Assembly: GCA_035633215.1 (NCBI GenBank)
Contig: DASQFI010000046.1
Location: forward strand, 62,001 to 126,000
Origin: DASQFI01 sp035633215
Lineage (GTDB): Bacteria > Acidobacteriota > Vicinamibacteria > Vicinamibacterales > SCN-69-37
Length of the DNA stretch: 64,000 bases
Reading direction: 5' to 3'
Shown: one piece after another, positions 41,956 through 51,581 of the stretch
Layout: each line of letters starts with the position of its first letter
Numbering within the stretch: position 1 is the stretch's first letter
Translations under genes and position numbers: made by a program
The notes under the pieces: generated by a model
What the model was told of the DNA's origin: nothing
Database searches by the model: none
What the model saw: the letters and a program-made list of their open reading frames with translations, nothing else

Positions 41956-42977
41956 AATGGTATTCCCCGCTGTTCATGCTCGCGCGCAGCGCACTGGGGG
42001 TGGCGCTCCTTATTTACGTGCTGCGGTCGGGTGGGGCGTGGGAGTCCTTACGTGGGTTGTTTGCCTTCGGCTGGCTCGTGGTGTTGCTCAACATGGTGCC
42101 GCTGATGGGCGCGGCCATCGAAGCAAGCCGCCTGAGGGTGTTGTTTCGCGCGCAAGGTCTGCCCGTGTCGTTCTCGACCGGGTTTCGCGTCGTCGCCATT
42201 GGCGCGCTGTTCAACCTGTTCATTCCTGGAGGCACGGGCGGGGACGTGATGAAGCTGTACTACCTGTCGCGCCAGCATCGCGGCCGCGGCGTCGAGATTG
42301 CCACGGTTCTCTTCGTGGATCGAGCCGTGGCGTTGTTCGCGCTGCTCTTGTTCATCGCCGGCCTGCTCATCGCGCAGCGCCCGCTGGTGACGCTCGCACC
42401 CATGCTGCCGGGAGCGGCGCTCGGAGTGGCGCTGTGTCTGACCCTGATTCTCGTCGGCACGCTCGTCGTCTGGTCGACCTGGATCCGCGGGAGCGCCGCC
42501 TATCGGATCGTGACCGAACGGTTTCCGCTTGGACGACACCTGGCACGTGCCGCGGACGCGGCCTACACGTTCAGAGCCAGGAAGTCTGCGCTCCTGCTGG
42601 CGGCCCTCTACTCGTTTGTTGGGCACGTGATGTTGGCGGCGACTCTGGCTCTGGCTGGAACCGTGCTCGTGCCCACGGCACCGCCGCTGATGGTCGCCAC
42701 GCTGTCTCTTCTGGCACTCATGGCGAACGTGATCCCGATCACGCCTGGCGGAATTGGCGTGGGCGAGGCGGCGGCCGAGACCCTGTTCCGGTCTGTCGGT
42801 ATTCAGGGGGGCGCAGCTGTGGTCGCCGCCTGGCGGGCCGGCATGGCCGCCGTGTACGTGCTCGGAGCTGGTTTGTATGTCCTGAGCGACAGAGGTCCGA
42901 GGCGTACGTCGACAAGTCAGCCGGGGACGCCCGCCGCCACGGTGCGGGTCACCTCCCACTCCAGGATGGTTCAATGA
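41952..42977 (+). CDS. Flippase-like membrane protein (UPF0104/AglD family)
   Basis: A 341-residue integral protein with about eight helices. LFNLFIPGGTGGDVMKLYYLSR and FVDRAVALFALL, then NVIPITPGGIGVGEAAAETLFRSVG, are the hallmark of the LPG-synthase-TM/AglD family. Members are proposed to move lipid-linked sugars or lipids across the membrane. It is coupled to both neighbours by 4-base overlaps. It could flip the polyprenyl-phosphate sugar needed by the GT39-like enzyme of the preceding gene. Confidence 0.8.
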   Translation: MKWYSPLFMLARSALGVALLIYVLRSGGAWESLRGLFAFGWLVVLLNMVPLMGAAIEASRLRVLFRAQGLPVSFSTGFRVVAIGALFNLFIPGGTGGDVMKLYYLSRQHRGRGVEIATVLFVDRAVALFALLLFIAGLLIAQRPLVTLAPMLPGAALGVALCLTLILVGTLVVWSTWIRGSAAYRIVTERFPLGRHLARAADAAYTFRARKSALLLAALYSFVGHVMLAATLALAGTVLVPTAPPLMVATLSLLALMANVIPITPGGIGVGEAAAETLFRSVGIQGGAAVVAAWRAGMAAVYVLGAGLYVLSDRGPRRTSTSQPGTPAATVRVTSHSRMVQ

Positions 42978-43807
42978 TCCATCAGGACAAGACCTCGGAG
43001 CGCGATTACTACGATCAGCTGTTCTCATCGCGCAAGCGTTTTGACCAGTTTCGTGATGATCGGCTGTACGAGATGGTGGCCTCTGCCGCTCGGCACGCGA
43101 CGGCGGGCCACATCGCTCTCGATCTCGGATGCGGCTCTGGGACGCAGGCTCTCTGCCTGATGCGGGAAGGTTTCGCGGTCGTCTCTGCCGATCTTTCTTC
43201 CGAGGCCGCCGCATTATGCCGCGCCAACACCGCAGGCTCGAAGCAGCTCCTCGGCGTCGTCAATGCCGACGCCGAGTCGCTGCCATTTCGAGATGCATCA
43301 ATGGACGCCTGCATCTGCAGTCTGTTCCTGCACCATTTCAAGTCGCTCGAAACCGTCGCAGCCGAGTTACGGCGTGTGGTGCGGCCAGGGGGAGTGGTGG
43401 TGGCCACTGATGCGAACGCGCACAACCCGTTCGTCTGGTTGTTCTTCAACGTGATTCATCGCGTGCATCGGCTTCCCTGGGTGACGCCAGATCAGCGCGC
43501 GATTACGAGCACCGAACTGGCTGAGAGTTTTGGGCGCCACGGATTCGGTGAGTTCCAGTTCAGTTCGTTCGCGACCGACTTACGGCGGGACTGGTTGGGT
43601 CGATCACTGGCATTTTCGGTGAACTTCCATCTACGACGGTCGCTGTTGACGATGTCGCAGTTCATCCTGCCGCCCCTGGCTCGCGGAAACGGCTTGCTCA
43701 GCACGTTCCGACGGATGCCGGATGACGTTGAGCCGTCCCGTTCCAGCGAGCGTAGCGTCGTGAAGGCTCGGGTGGCCGGGGCTCCTCACGCGCAACGCAA
43801 TGTCTAG
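42974..43807 (+). CDS. SAM-dependent methyltransferase
   Basis: A 277-residue class I methyltransferase starting at ATG 42974 in overlap with the flippase-like gene. IALDLGCGSGTQALCL is motif I, VVSADLSSEAAAL motif II, AESLPFRDASMDACICSLFLHHF motif IV and RVVRPGGVVVATDAN motif V. A basic, hydrophobic C-terminal half with RRSLLTMSQFILPPLARG may touch the membrane. The longer upstream frame is a shadow of the flippase gene. Probably a sugar or lipid O-methyltransferase; substrate unknown. Confidence 0.8.
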   Translation: MIHQDKTSERDYYDQLFSSRKRFDQFRDDRLYEMVASAARHATAGHIALDLGCGSGTQALCLMREGFAVVSADLSSEAAALCRANTAGSKQLLGVVNADAESLPFRDASMDACICSLFLHHFKSLETVAAELRRVVRPGGVVVATDANAHNPFVWLFFNVIHRVHRLPWVTPDQRAITSTELAESFGRHGFGEFQFSSFATDLRRDWLGRSLAFSVNFHLRRSLLTMSQFILPPLARGNGLLSTFRRMPDDVEPSRSSERSVVKARVAGAPHAQRNV

Positions 43808-44966
43808 GGAAGTCACTCGACATGAGCGGCATCTGGCGGCCGTCCTCGGTGTCGAGCACATCATCACGTTCGGCTATGCGCGTCACGGGCTCATAAGCAT
43901 TCTGGTCGCGGCCGGGCTCCGGTCCGGTGACGAGGTCGTCCTGTCCCCGCTGACCTGCAAGGTGGTGCCGCTCGCATTGATGTCGCTCGGCTTGCGCCCC
44001 GTCTACGCCGACATCTGCTCGAACACGCTCAACCTGGATGCGGCGGCGGTCGAGGCGGCGGTGACGTCAGGCACGCGCGCGGTGCTCTTCCAACACACCT
44101 ACGGCAACCTCGATGGAGTCGCGGGCGTCGAGGCGGTCGCCAGGCGCCGGGGCGTGCTGTTCGTAGAGGACGGCGCCCAGTGCCTGCCCACGCGGCTCGC
44201 TGACTACACACCAGGCCGCTGGGGAGACGCGACGATATTCAGCAACAACCTGATGAAGCCGCTGCCGGCCGGAAGCGGCGGTCTCGTGAGCACGAACGAC
44301 CTCAATCTGGCAACGCGCATCCGAGCACAGCAGACACAGGCGCCCGTCCCTCCGCTGAGGCACGACTGGTGGCGACGCGCGGAAGTGTGGGTTCACCGCC
44401 AGCTGGTTCGACCGATCCTCTACTGGCCGCTGTTCGAGTTGAATCGACGGATCGCGTCGGCCTATCAGTCGCAGGAGGTGATCGCAGAGATCAGCAGCGA
44501 CATCACGGCTCGAGCGTGCCGCATCAGCGGGTGGCAGGCGCGACGCGGCGAAGCCGCGCTCGACACGCTCGATGCCGCCGTCGCGCATCGTCGGGCTGCC
44601 TGCGCGATGTACGGCGCGGGGCTTCGCGGGCTTGGCGGGATCAGGCTGCCTTGCCTCGACAGTGCGTTCCCGCTCTACTACTTTCCGGTGCTGGTCTCGG
44701 CGAAAGACGCGTTGCTGGCAACGGCGCGTCGACGTCTGACCCAGATCGTCGCCTGGCCTATACGAACGCCAATCTATCCCGTGGAGACTGAGGCGACGCT
44801 GCGCCAGTACGGTTACGAGCCCGGGAGTTGCGCCGTCGCGGAAGACGTTGCCAGGCGGCTCGTCGGCCTTCCGACCGATCCGTCGATCCCTGTCCGGCAC
44901 ATCAGGCGGGTGACCGCGTTGATCGAAGAGCACCAGAATCGCCTGGGCGTTCCACGTGGACATTGA
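43800..44966 (+). CDS. DegT/DnrJ/EryC1/StrS-type aminotransferase
   Basis: A 388-residue PLP enzyme of the sugar-aminotransferase family. GVEHIITFGYARHGLISILVA matches the N-terminal cofactor region (usually SGTxAL), VEDGAQ holds the PLP-binding Asp, and FSNNLMKPLPAGSGGLVSTND holds the Schiff-base Lys followed by the Gly-rich turn. It makes an amino sugar from a keto sugar nucleotide, or is a related PLP enzyme. The SGTxAL region is altered (YARHGL), so the substrate may be unusual. It overlaps the methyltransferase by 8 bases and the FemAB-like gene by 11. Confidence 0.82.
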   Translation: MSREVTRHERHLAAVLGVEHIITFGYARHGLISILVAAGLRSGDEVVLSPLTCKVVPLALMSLGLRPVYADICSNTLNLDAAAVEAAVTSGTRAVLFQHTYGNLDGVAGVEAVARRRGVLFVEDGAQCLPTRLADYTPGRWGDATIFSNNLMKPLPAGSGGLVSTNDLNLATRIRAQQTQAPVPPLRHDWWRRAEVWVHRQLVRPILYWPLFELNRRIASAYQSQEVIAEISSDITARACRISGWQARRGEAALDTLDAAVAHRRAACAMYGAGLRGLGGIRLPCLDSAFPLYYFPVLVSAKDALLATARRRLTQIVAWPIRTPIYPVETEATLRQYGYEPGSCAVAEDVARRLVGLPTDPSIPVRHIRRVTALIEEHQNRLGVPRGH

Positions 44967-45999
44967 CCGGCTGCGGAGTGATGACCTGGCGTCTCTCGAG
45001 CGGTTTCTGCGTTCCGCCGACGCCGCCACCATATTTCATCGTCCCGAGTGGCACGAGATCGTCCAGCACACGTACGGGCATCGGACGGACTACTGGATCG
45101 CCCGAGCCATGGGAGAGATCGTCGGCGTGTTTCCGGTCACGGCCGTCCGGTTTCCTGTGCTCGGGATGAAGAGCATCGCGATGCCGTACCAGTTTCATAG
45201 TGGCCTTCCACTCGCCCTTGCCGAGGAGGTGCAGATTGACCTGGTCAATCGCGCACTGGTCGAGGCCCGAGACGCTGGTGCGAGCTATGTCGAGATCCGG
45301 CATTGTGGCCCCGCTCCGATCCTCGAGCGGCTCGGGTTCAAGGCCATCGATTCGGGGCTCGTGAACACCGTGGTCTCGCTCGTCGGCCTGACCTTCAATC
45401 GGGTTCGCGAGGGTCATCGCCGGAACATCGTGTTCGCGCAACGGCACGGCGTGCGCATCGAGGAAGAGACCGCAGTCGCGGCGTTGCAGAGGTTTCATCG
45501 CATGCACGCGGCTGAGAGCCGAGCCATGGGAAATCCGCAGGGCGGTTACCCGTTCCTCCGGAACCTGAGCCGCTTCGGGTCAGATCGCTGCCGCCTTCTC
45601 CTGGCGTATTCGGGCGTCGAGTGCCTTGGGGGACTCCTGACCATTGCCGACGACCGTATGGTATTCGCGCGGTATGGCGTGAGCGGCTCCGAGGCGGCCC
45701 GGCGGCTGTACATCGGCAAGGCACTCTTGTGGCGCGCGATGTCGGACGCCTCGGCGCGCGGTTGCGTCGGATTCAGCCTCGGCGTGTCATCGAGTCGAGA
45801 TGCTGGCCTGATTCAGAGCAAGCAGGGCTGGAACGGACAGACCGAACCGGTCTGGCTCTATGTGCATCCCATCAAGGCGATGCCGCGCGCACCAGGCGAC
45901 TATTTCGACAGGTTCCACCTGGCGAAGGCCATCTGGCGAAAGCTGCCGTTGCCGGTCGTGGAGCGACTGGGGACCCTGGCCACCCGCTGGGTGTGCTAA
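44956..45999 (+). CDS. FemAB/GNAT-like acyl- or aminoacyltransferase
   Basis: A 347-residue protein with a GTG start. It has two GNAT-like halves: FHRPEWHEIVQHTYGHRTDYWIAR and VGVFPVTAVRFPVLGMKS in the first, then FLRNLSRFGSDRCRLLLAYSG and YGVSGSEAARRLYIGKALLWRAM in the second. This is the layout of FemAB-like proteins associated with exosortase-A exopolysaccharide loci. It probably attaches an aminoacyl or acyl group to a sugar amine. The preceding aminotransferase would make such an amine. It is convergent with the cupin gene (4-base overlap). Confidence 0.78.
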   Translation: MDIDRLRSDDLASLERFLRSADAATIFHRPEWHEIVQHTYGHRTDYWIARAMGEIVGVFPVTAVRFPVLGMKSIAMPYQFHSGLPLALAEEVQIDLVNRALVEARDAGASYVEIRHCGPAPILERLGFKAIDSGLVNTVVSLVGLTFNRVREGHRRNIVFAQRHGVRIEEETAVAALQRFHRMHAAESRAMGNPQGGYPFLRNLSRFGSDRCRLLLAYSGVECLGGLLTIADDRMVFARYGVSGSEAARRLYIGKALLWRAMSDASARGCVGFSLGVSSSRDAGLIQSKQGWNGQTEPVWLYVHPIKAMPRAPGDYFDRFHLAKAIWRKLPLPVVERLGTLATRWVC

Positions 46000-46853
46000 T
46001 ACGATCCTTTTTCTGGCCCGCCGCCCCGGAGAGTCTGTGCGATCTTCTGCCGCGCGCGTTTGAGTGAGAACCCAATCATCTGCCGCGAGCAGACCGTCTT
46101 GGCCAGCGCGATACCGCGCGGCCACCACCAGAAGTTCACCGCCATGCTCGGCTCGGAATAGACCTGGTGCCACCAGAGTCCGGGGATATAGAGCGTCTCT
46201 CCCTCGGCGAGCGTGAGGTCGATCGAACCCTTGCGCGTGAACCGCGGGAATTTTGTGAGGTCCGGCTCCTCGATTCTGACTTGCGCGAAGTTGCCCTTGA
46301 CGGGATGCGGATACACCGGCGCGTTCGGCGGGAAGAGGATCAGTCGCTTGCGACCCTTGATCATGGTCAGGAGATTTGACGCGAAGTCGCAGTGCAACAG
46401 CGTCACATTGGTTCCGGGCGCGTACCAAAAGTTGGTCTGAAAAAGATGCCGCGGGTCGAACAGGGGCGGCAGGCTGATGTCCTTGCGAAGGCTCGGAAAG
46501 ATCTCATCCATGTTTCGCTGCATCATCAGGTGCTTGTACGGCGCTGACGGCGAGTGATCGAGATCGAGGAAGTCGGACACCCGCATGCGGATGACCTGGC
46601 GTGCGTCGTCGGAGAACACGCTTCGAGCGCCCTGGGTGCGCGTAACCGGTACCTCGATGTCGCCGATCTCCCGTCTCAGATACTCGACGTCCCAGAGCCG
46701 TCGGGACGGCCATTCCGCCGAGAGGCCCTCGATGATGCACGGCAGATGACGTTTGACATGCTCGCGCTCGAACAACTCCCGCGACGGCGACACGAGGCGC
46801 CGGATGTCTCGCGATTCAGCGAGAAGGTTGGTCGAGTTCACACCGTGAACCAT
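45996..46853 (-). CDS. JmjC-like cupin protein
   Basis: A 285-residue cupin_8/JmjC-type protein. LLHCDFASN gives the HxD iron-binding pair, GLWWHQVYS the distal His, and GRKRLILFPPNAPVYP is the typical strand-turn between them. Members are Fe(II)/2-oxoglutarate-dependent hydroxylases; the substrate is unknown here. SD-like GGAGGG precedes the ATG at 46853. It lies at the end of the minus-strand operon. Confidence 0.82.
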   Translation of the reverse strand: MVHGVNSTNLLAESRDIRRLVSPSRELFEREHVKRHLPCIIEGLSAEWPSRRLWDVEYLRREIGDIEVPVTRTQGARSVFSDDARQVIRMRVSDFLDLDHSPSAPYKHLMMQRNMDEIFPSLRKDISLPPLFDPRHLFQTNFWYAPGTNVTLLHCDFASNLLTMIKGRKRLILFPPNAPVYPHPVKGNFAQVRIEEPDLTKFPRFTRKGSIDLTLAEGETLYIPGLWWHQVYSEPSMAVNFWWWPRGIALAKTVCSRQMIGFSLKRARQKIAQTLRGGGPEKGSY

Positions 46854-46884
46854 GGAGCCCTCCGGGCAATCACTCCCCTGCTTG

Positions 46885-47910
46885 TCAATTCTCGATTGTC
46901 TCGGACACGCGTTTGGTCGAGCTTCGCTCGATTTGGCCGCGGTCCCGCTGCATTAACCAGAGTTCGCGCTGAATGATGTTGCCCTGCTTCAGGACGACGC
47001 CAAGGACGAAGAACAGCGCTCCCACGATGAAGAGGGACAAGCCAAACAACATCGTGAACGCCGAGATGCGCTGCAGGTAATACAAGACGACCGCGACCGT
47101 GATGTAAAACAACCCCATCGCGAAGAATGCGAAGCTCATCATCCAGACATACCGGACCGGGTTGGCGAAAATGCTGAACAGGCTGTGCGAGACGATCAGC
47201 CGGTTCACCTTGGACGAGCTCTTGCGCTGGACGACCTGGCCCTGCCGCTTGTGCTGTTTCCACTCCAGCGTGGCCGGGATCTCCCGAATCTTATGGCCGA
47301 ACGACGTCGCCTTCAGGATCACCTCGAGGTGAAACTCCTTGCCGGCTTCGGTGAGCGGCAGCGACTGAATGACGTCGCGGCGATACGCGCGGGTCATCCC
47401 CGTGTTCATCGTCACCGCGTTGGCCATGCACAGCCGAATGACGCGATTGCCGAACCGGCTGATCCAGACGCGCTTGGCTGGCACGTGACGGTATCCGCCG
47501 CCTGGCAGGTTGGGACTGGCGACGACGATGTCGGCGTCGGGCCAGCGGGTCATCGCGTCGACCAGGTCGTGGACGACGGTCTCGCCCCAGGACAAGTCGA
47601 TTTCGGTCGTGACGATCACGTCGCCGCGGGCCGCCACGATCCCGGTATGGAGGGCATGCCCGCGGCCCCGGTTGCGGGGATAGCCGAGCACGCGGAGGCG
47701 CGGACTCTCGTGAGCAACCGCCTCGGCCAGTTCCGCCGACTCGTCGGTTGAGCCGTCGTTCACGACGATCAGCTCCCAGCGGCCCGGCAGAGTCTCGAGC
47801 TGCACGAGCATCTGGCGAATGGCGTGCTCGATGATGCCCGCCTCGTTGAAGAACGGACAGACGATCGACACGTCCACGCGATCCAGCGGAGACTCGAACT
47901 GCGTGTTCAT
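46885..47910 (-). CDS. GT2 glycosyltransferase with membrane helices
   Basis: A 341-residue protein. VSIVCPFFNEAGII, LIVVNDGSTDES, NRGRGHALHTGI and TTEIDLSWGE are GT2/DPMS-like motifs; the DxD place reads EID. A C-terminal region has two helices (about 245-270 and 280-305). The start is ATG at 47910 in overlap with the amidotransferase stop. The longer upstream frame is a shadow of that gene. It may make a polyprenyl-linked sugar or extend a chain. Confidence 0.82.
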   Translation of the reverse strand: MNTQFESPLDRVDVSIVCPFFNEAGIIEHAIRQMLVQLETLPGRWELIVVNDGSTDESAELAEAVAHESPRLRVLGYPRNRGRGHALHTGIVAARGDVIVTTEIDLSWGETVVHDLVDAMTRWPDADIVVASPNLPGGGYRHVPAKRVWISRFGNRVIRLCMANAVTMNTGMTRAYRRDVIQSLPLTEAGKEFHLEVILKATSFGHKIREIPATLEWKQHKRQGQVVQRKSSSKVNRLIVSHSLFSIFANPVRYVWMMSFAFFAMGLFYITVAVVLYYLQRISAFTMLFGLSLFIVGALFFVLGVVLKQGNIIQRELWLMQRDRGQIERSSTKRVSETIEN

Positions 47911-49841
47911 GCCGCCCCCCGGCGATCGACCGCCATCCGGAACCACAGCTCGAGCATTATCAGACTGATGGCCTGCTTCACGAAGAGGAACTCCCCGGTC
48001 TGCATGCTGGTGCGGACGCGGGTCACGGCCTCGGGCCTGAGCAGCCCGCGCGCCTTGACCGCGCGCTCGGAGAGCGTGTCGGCGACGAGCGCCTGAAACG
48101 CGGGCTCGGCCAGGTACCGCTCGGCCGGCACGTAGAACGGCATCTTCCGGCGGCGCACGGTCGCCGGTGGCAGGAGACGCGCGGCGTAGCGCCGGAGAAT
48201 GAACTTCGAGATGCCGCGCCGCAGCTTCAAGGACGGCGGCAACCCGAGCGTGAACTCGACCAGCTCGTGATCGAGAAACGGCACGCGCGCCTCGATGCCG
48301 TGCGCCATCGACATCTTGTCCTGCTTCGTGAGGATGTCTTCGGGCAGCCACGAGTCGTACTGCAGCGCCAGGATGCGATCGAGCATCGGCGCCGAGCCGT
48401 TCATCGCCGGCGTCTTGCCGGCCACAGGCCCGGCCGATCCGTTTCTCGCCTGACGTGATCGCAGCGCGGCCTTGAACTCCTCGGTGTAGAGCCACTCGGT
48501 GTCGCGGTCGTCGAAGAGCGAGATCAGATGCCGGTACGCCTCGGGCAGGTGCGCGCCGCCGACGAGCGGCAGGTAGTCGAGCAGCTTCTGCTTGCCGCGG
48601 TTGCCGAGCGCCGCCGGGTACTGAAACGCAAGGTTGAGCACCCTGGCGGGCGTGGCTTTCACCAGGGGCGCCACGATACCGCGTCGCACGGGGCCCGGCA
48701 GATGCGACAAATACGCGCCGCCGAGCAGCGCCTTGTGAAAGAGGTAGCCGGCGAGCGTCTCATCGGCGCCCTCGCCCGTGAGCACGACCGTGACGTCCTG
48801 CTTCGCACGACGCGCCAGCTGGTACATGGGGATGACGATCGGATCGCCGACGGGCTCGTCAAGATGCCAGACGATCTCCGGCAGGAGCTCGACGTCCGCG
48901 GCCCGGCACGGGATTTCGGTGTGGACGCAGCCGAGGTGGCGGGCCGTTGCCGCGGCCTGCTCCAGCTCGTCGTGCTCGAAGTCGAAGCCGACCGTGAACG
49001 TGCGCACGGGCCGTGACGTCAACCGCGCCATCGCGGCGACAATCGTGCTCGAGTCCAGGCCGGCGCTGAGATATGCGCCCAGCGGGACCTCCGACATGAG
49101 CCGGCGCGTGATGCTCCGCTCGAACCGCTCCGCGAACTCGTCGAGGTAGTCGTCGTCGCTCCGGCGCGCGCTGTGGCCGCGCGATGTCGGGGACCAGTAG
49201 CGCGTGAGCGTCATCCGCCCGTCTTCGACGATCGCGAAGTGCGCCGCCGGCAGCTTTCGTACTTCCCGGAACAGCCCGCCCGGCCCGGGCACGTACCTAA
49301 GCGCGAGATAGTCGTGGACCGCCTGAAGATCGAGCGTCGGCTCGAACCCGCCGAAACGAAGGAGAGATTTGATCTCCGACGCGAACAGCACGCCGCCGCC
49401 GGCCTCGACATAGTAGAGCGGCTTGATGCCGAGGCGATCGCGCGCGAGCATCAACCGGCGGTTCGACCGGTCGTAGAGCGCGAACGTCCACATGCCCGCC
49501 ATCTTCTGCAGGCCATCCGTGCCGAACTCCTCGTAGAGATGAAGGATGACCTCGGAGTCGGACGCGGTGCGGAACCGGTGCCCGCGCGACTGGAGATCCT
49601 GTCGCAGTTCGCGGTGGTTGTAGATCTCGCCGTTGTGGATGAGGACCAGCGAGCCGTCCTCGTTTTCGATGGGCTGACGCCCGCCCGCGACGTCGATGAT
49701 GCTCAGTCGGCGATGCCCGAGACCGACGCCGTCAGCGCAGAAGAAGCCCTCGCCATCCGGACCGCGATGGCGCAGCGCATCCGTCATGCTTTGGAGCAAC
49801 CCGTGCTCGCGGATGCCGACGAAGCCGGCGATACCACACAT
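47907..49841 (-). CDS. asnB: Asparagine-synthase-type amidotransferase
   Basis: A 644-residue glutamine-dependent amidotransferase. It starts MCGIAGFVG, so Cys2 is the glutaminase nucleophile; RHRGPDGEG, LIHNGEIYNHREL and SDSEVILHLYE follow. The synthase domain has LSAGLDSSTIVAAMA, the PP-loop (SGLDSS form), TGEGADETLAGY and SWLPEDILTKQDKMSMAHGIEARVPFLDHELVEF. In exopolysaccharide loci of the exosortase type such enzymes amidate sugar acids; true asparagine synthesis is also possible. It lies between the alpha/alpha-toroid gene and the GT2 gene, with tight spacing. Confidence 0.88.
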   Translation of the reverse strand: MCGIAGFVGIREHGLLQSMTDALRHRGPDGEGFFCADGVGLGHRRLSIIDVAGGRQPIENEDGSLVLIHNGEIYNHRELRQDLQSRGHRFRTASDSEVILHLYEEFGTDGLQKMAGMWTFALYDRSNRRLMLARDRLGIKPLYYVEAGGGVLFASEIKSLLRFGGFEPTLDLQAVHDYLALRYVPGPGGLFREVRKLPAAHFAIVEDGRMTLTRYWSPTSRGHSARRSDDDYLDEFAERFERSITRRLMSEVPLGAYLSAGLDSSTIVAAMARLTSRPVRTFTVGFDFEHDELEQAAATARHLGCVHTEIPCRAADVELLPEIVWHLDEPVGDPIVIPMYQLARRAKQDVTVVLTGEGADETLAGYLFHKALLGGAYLSHLPGPVRRGIVAPLVKATPARVLNLAFQYPAALGNRGKQKLLDYLPLVGGAHLPEAYRHLISLFDDRDTEWLYTEEFKAALRSRQARNGSAGPVAGKTPAMNGSAPMLDRILALQYDSWLPEDILTKQDKMSMAHGIEARVPFLDHELVEFTLGLPPSLKLRRGISKFILRRYAARLLPPATVRRRKMPFYVPAERYLAEPAFQALVADTLSERAVKARGLLRPEAVTRVRTSMQTGEFLFVKQAISLIMLELWFRMAVDRRGAA

Positions 49842-49844
49842 CGA

Positions 49845-51578
49845 TCAGTTCACCGTGACGGTGCGCTCGAGCGCGACGCCGCCAGTGACCGTCTCCGGAT
49901 CGATGCGCTCGCCCGCCGGAATGTCCGCCAGCTCATTGGCGATGAAGTAGCGCGAGGAGCCCATGTGGATCGTCGTGAACACCGTCTCACGGCGCAGCTC
50001 GGTGATCTCCGACCCCCCTGGACCCACCAGCCGGTCGGCCACGCGGACGCCGAGCTCGTTGAACTCGACGCGACGTGTGAACTTCACGGCAATACTGCGA
50101 CGGCGATAGATCAGGGTCTTCACGAGCAGAGCCTTGAGCCAGCGGCCCAGACCCGGAAACCGCCCCACCGTCAAGGTGAAGATCCTGAACCCGACGAACA
50201 TCACCGGCGTCATGGTCGGACGCGAGAATTCGACGAGGTCGCCGTCGACTTCGATGCTCGCTTCACTCACGCGCACCGGGCGCTCCGGGTCGTAGTACTG
50301 GCTGGACACCGATTTCTCGCTGCGCAGCCGGCCAACGTACCCGCAGTCTGAATAGATGAGCGCGCGGCGTCGCCGATCGAAGACCTTGACGACGCCGCCC
50401 TTGGCCGTGCCGACATAGGCGTCGTATCTCGCGGTCCGCACGCGCGCCAGTCCGGCCTTCGGAAACCACACGAGACCGGGATCGGGCGACGGTTCGACTG
50501 CCGGCGCCGGCTCGGGCCGGGCGGCCGCCGCTTTGAAGGCGAACACGTAGTTGTTGAGGAACGGGAAGTAGTTGAACAGGTCCACGCAGTGGAGGCCGGC
50601 GGCCGCGCCGCTGCCGACTCCAGACCGCATCGCGCGCGCGATCCACGCCGAGGCCGGATCGTGAGCGGCTCGCATTTCGAAGGCGGCCGGATAATACGTC
50701 TGCGTGTTGCGGCTGGCGTATTCGCCGCCGAGGCTGCCGTCGGGATGGAGGAAGTGCGCCAGGAAGCGTGACGCGCGCGCGAGGGAGTCGCCGAGCCGCG
50801 CGTCCCCGCTGAACTCCCAGCATCGGGCGAGATAGAAGCTTCCGTGTGTCTGGTAGCCGGGATCAGGTCCGCCGTATTCATCGTACCAGCCTTCCGGCGA
50901 CTGGCGCCGCAGGATCTTGTCGAGAAAATAGCGGCTGCGGTCGTTGAATCGGGTTTCGCCGGTTTGACGGAACGCGTGCGCGAGCGCGCCGGCGGCCGCG
51001 GCGAGATGGTTCGAGAGAAACCCGTGCGTCTCGTCGTTCGCGGCCAGCCACGCGCCTGCCCGTGCGAGCGTCCCTCTCGTAGCGTCCAGCGTGGACGCGG
51101 GCAGGTCGCCCTTGATCATCTCCAGCGCTTCGCCGACGTAGAACGACGTGAACGCCGTCGCGGCAAGGGATCGCTCGAACGGATACGCCTCGTCGAAGCT
51201 GCCGTCCGGATGCTGGATCTCGGACCAGAACTGAAGCCCGCGCGTGATCCACTCGAGCAGCCGGGCGTTGCGGTGGTAGGGGCTCTCCGAGAGCGGCGTC
51301 GAATAGAGAAACGAGAGCACGCACAACGATTCCTGCAGACGCGAGGCAGGAAAGTCCACGAACTTCCAGGACCAGAACGTGCGATCGCCGCACCCGGCGG
51401 TGGGGCTCAGCGCTTCGCGATCCATCAGGCTCAGGACGCGCGTGGCCTCGCCAAGAATCGCCGCCGCATAGACGTCGGCGCCAGGCTGCGCGGACGCCGG
51501 CCGGACGCCCTCGTCGCGATCGGTCGCCGGCCTGTCAACGCCGGCGGGGAACGGAAACAGTTGTGGCGAAGAGGCCAA
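49845..51578 (-). CDS. Alpha/alpha-toroid protein, possible polysaccharide lyase or epimerase-like
   Basis: A 577-residue protein. Residues about 40-350 are helical with repeated aromatic-rich turns (RLQESLCVLSFLYS, HPDGSFDEAYPFERS, HGFLSNHLAAAAGALAHAF, QSPEGWYDEYGGPDPGYQTH, HPDGSLGGEYASRNTQTYYP), the look of an (alpha/alpha)-barrel of lyases, hydrolases and glucuronyl-epimerases. A beta-rich region follows (about 385-577). No signal peptide is seen. Proteins of this layout next to an ADH-Gfo/Idh fusion are often heparinase-II/III-like. I cannot name the catalytic residues. It ends 3 bases before the amidotransferase gene. Confidence 0.6.
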   Translation of the reverse strand: MASSPQLFPFPAGVDRPATDRDEGVRPASAQPGADVYAAAILGEATRVLSLMDREALSPTAGCGDRTFWSWKFVDFPASRLQESLCVLSFLYSTPLSESPYHRNARLLEWITRGLQFWSEIQHPDGSFDEAYPFERSLAATAFTSFYVGEALEMIKGDLPASTLDATRGTLARAGAWLAANDETHGFLSNHLAAAAGALAHAFRQTGETRFNDRSRYFLDKILRRQSPEGWYDEYGGPDPGYQTHGSFYLARCWEFSGDARLGDSLARASRFLAHFLHPDGSLGGEYASRNTQTYYPAAFEMRAAHDPASAWIARAMRSGVGSGAAAGLHCVDLFNYFPFLNNYVFAFKAAAARPEPAPAVEPSPDPGLVWFPKAGLARVRTARYDAYVGTAKGGVVKVFDRRRRALIYSDCGYVGRLRSEKSVSSQYYDPERPVRVSEASIEVDGDLVEFSRPTMTPVMFVGFRIFTLTVGRFPGLGRWLKALLVKTLIYRRRSIAVKFTRRVEFNELGVRVADRLVGPGGSEITELRRETVFTTIHMGSSRYFIANELADIPAGERIDPETVTGGVALERTVTVN

Positions 51579-51581
51579 GGG

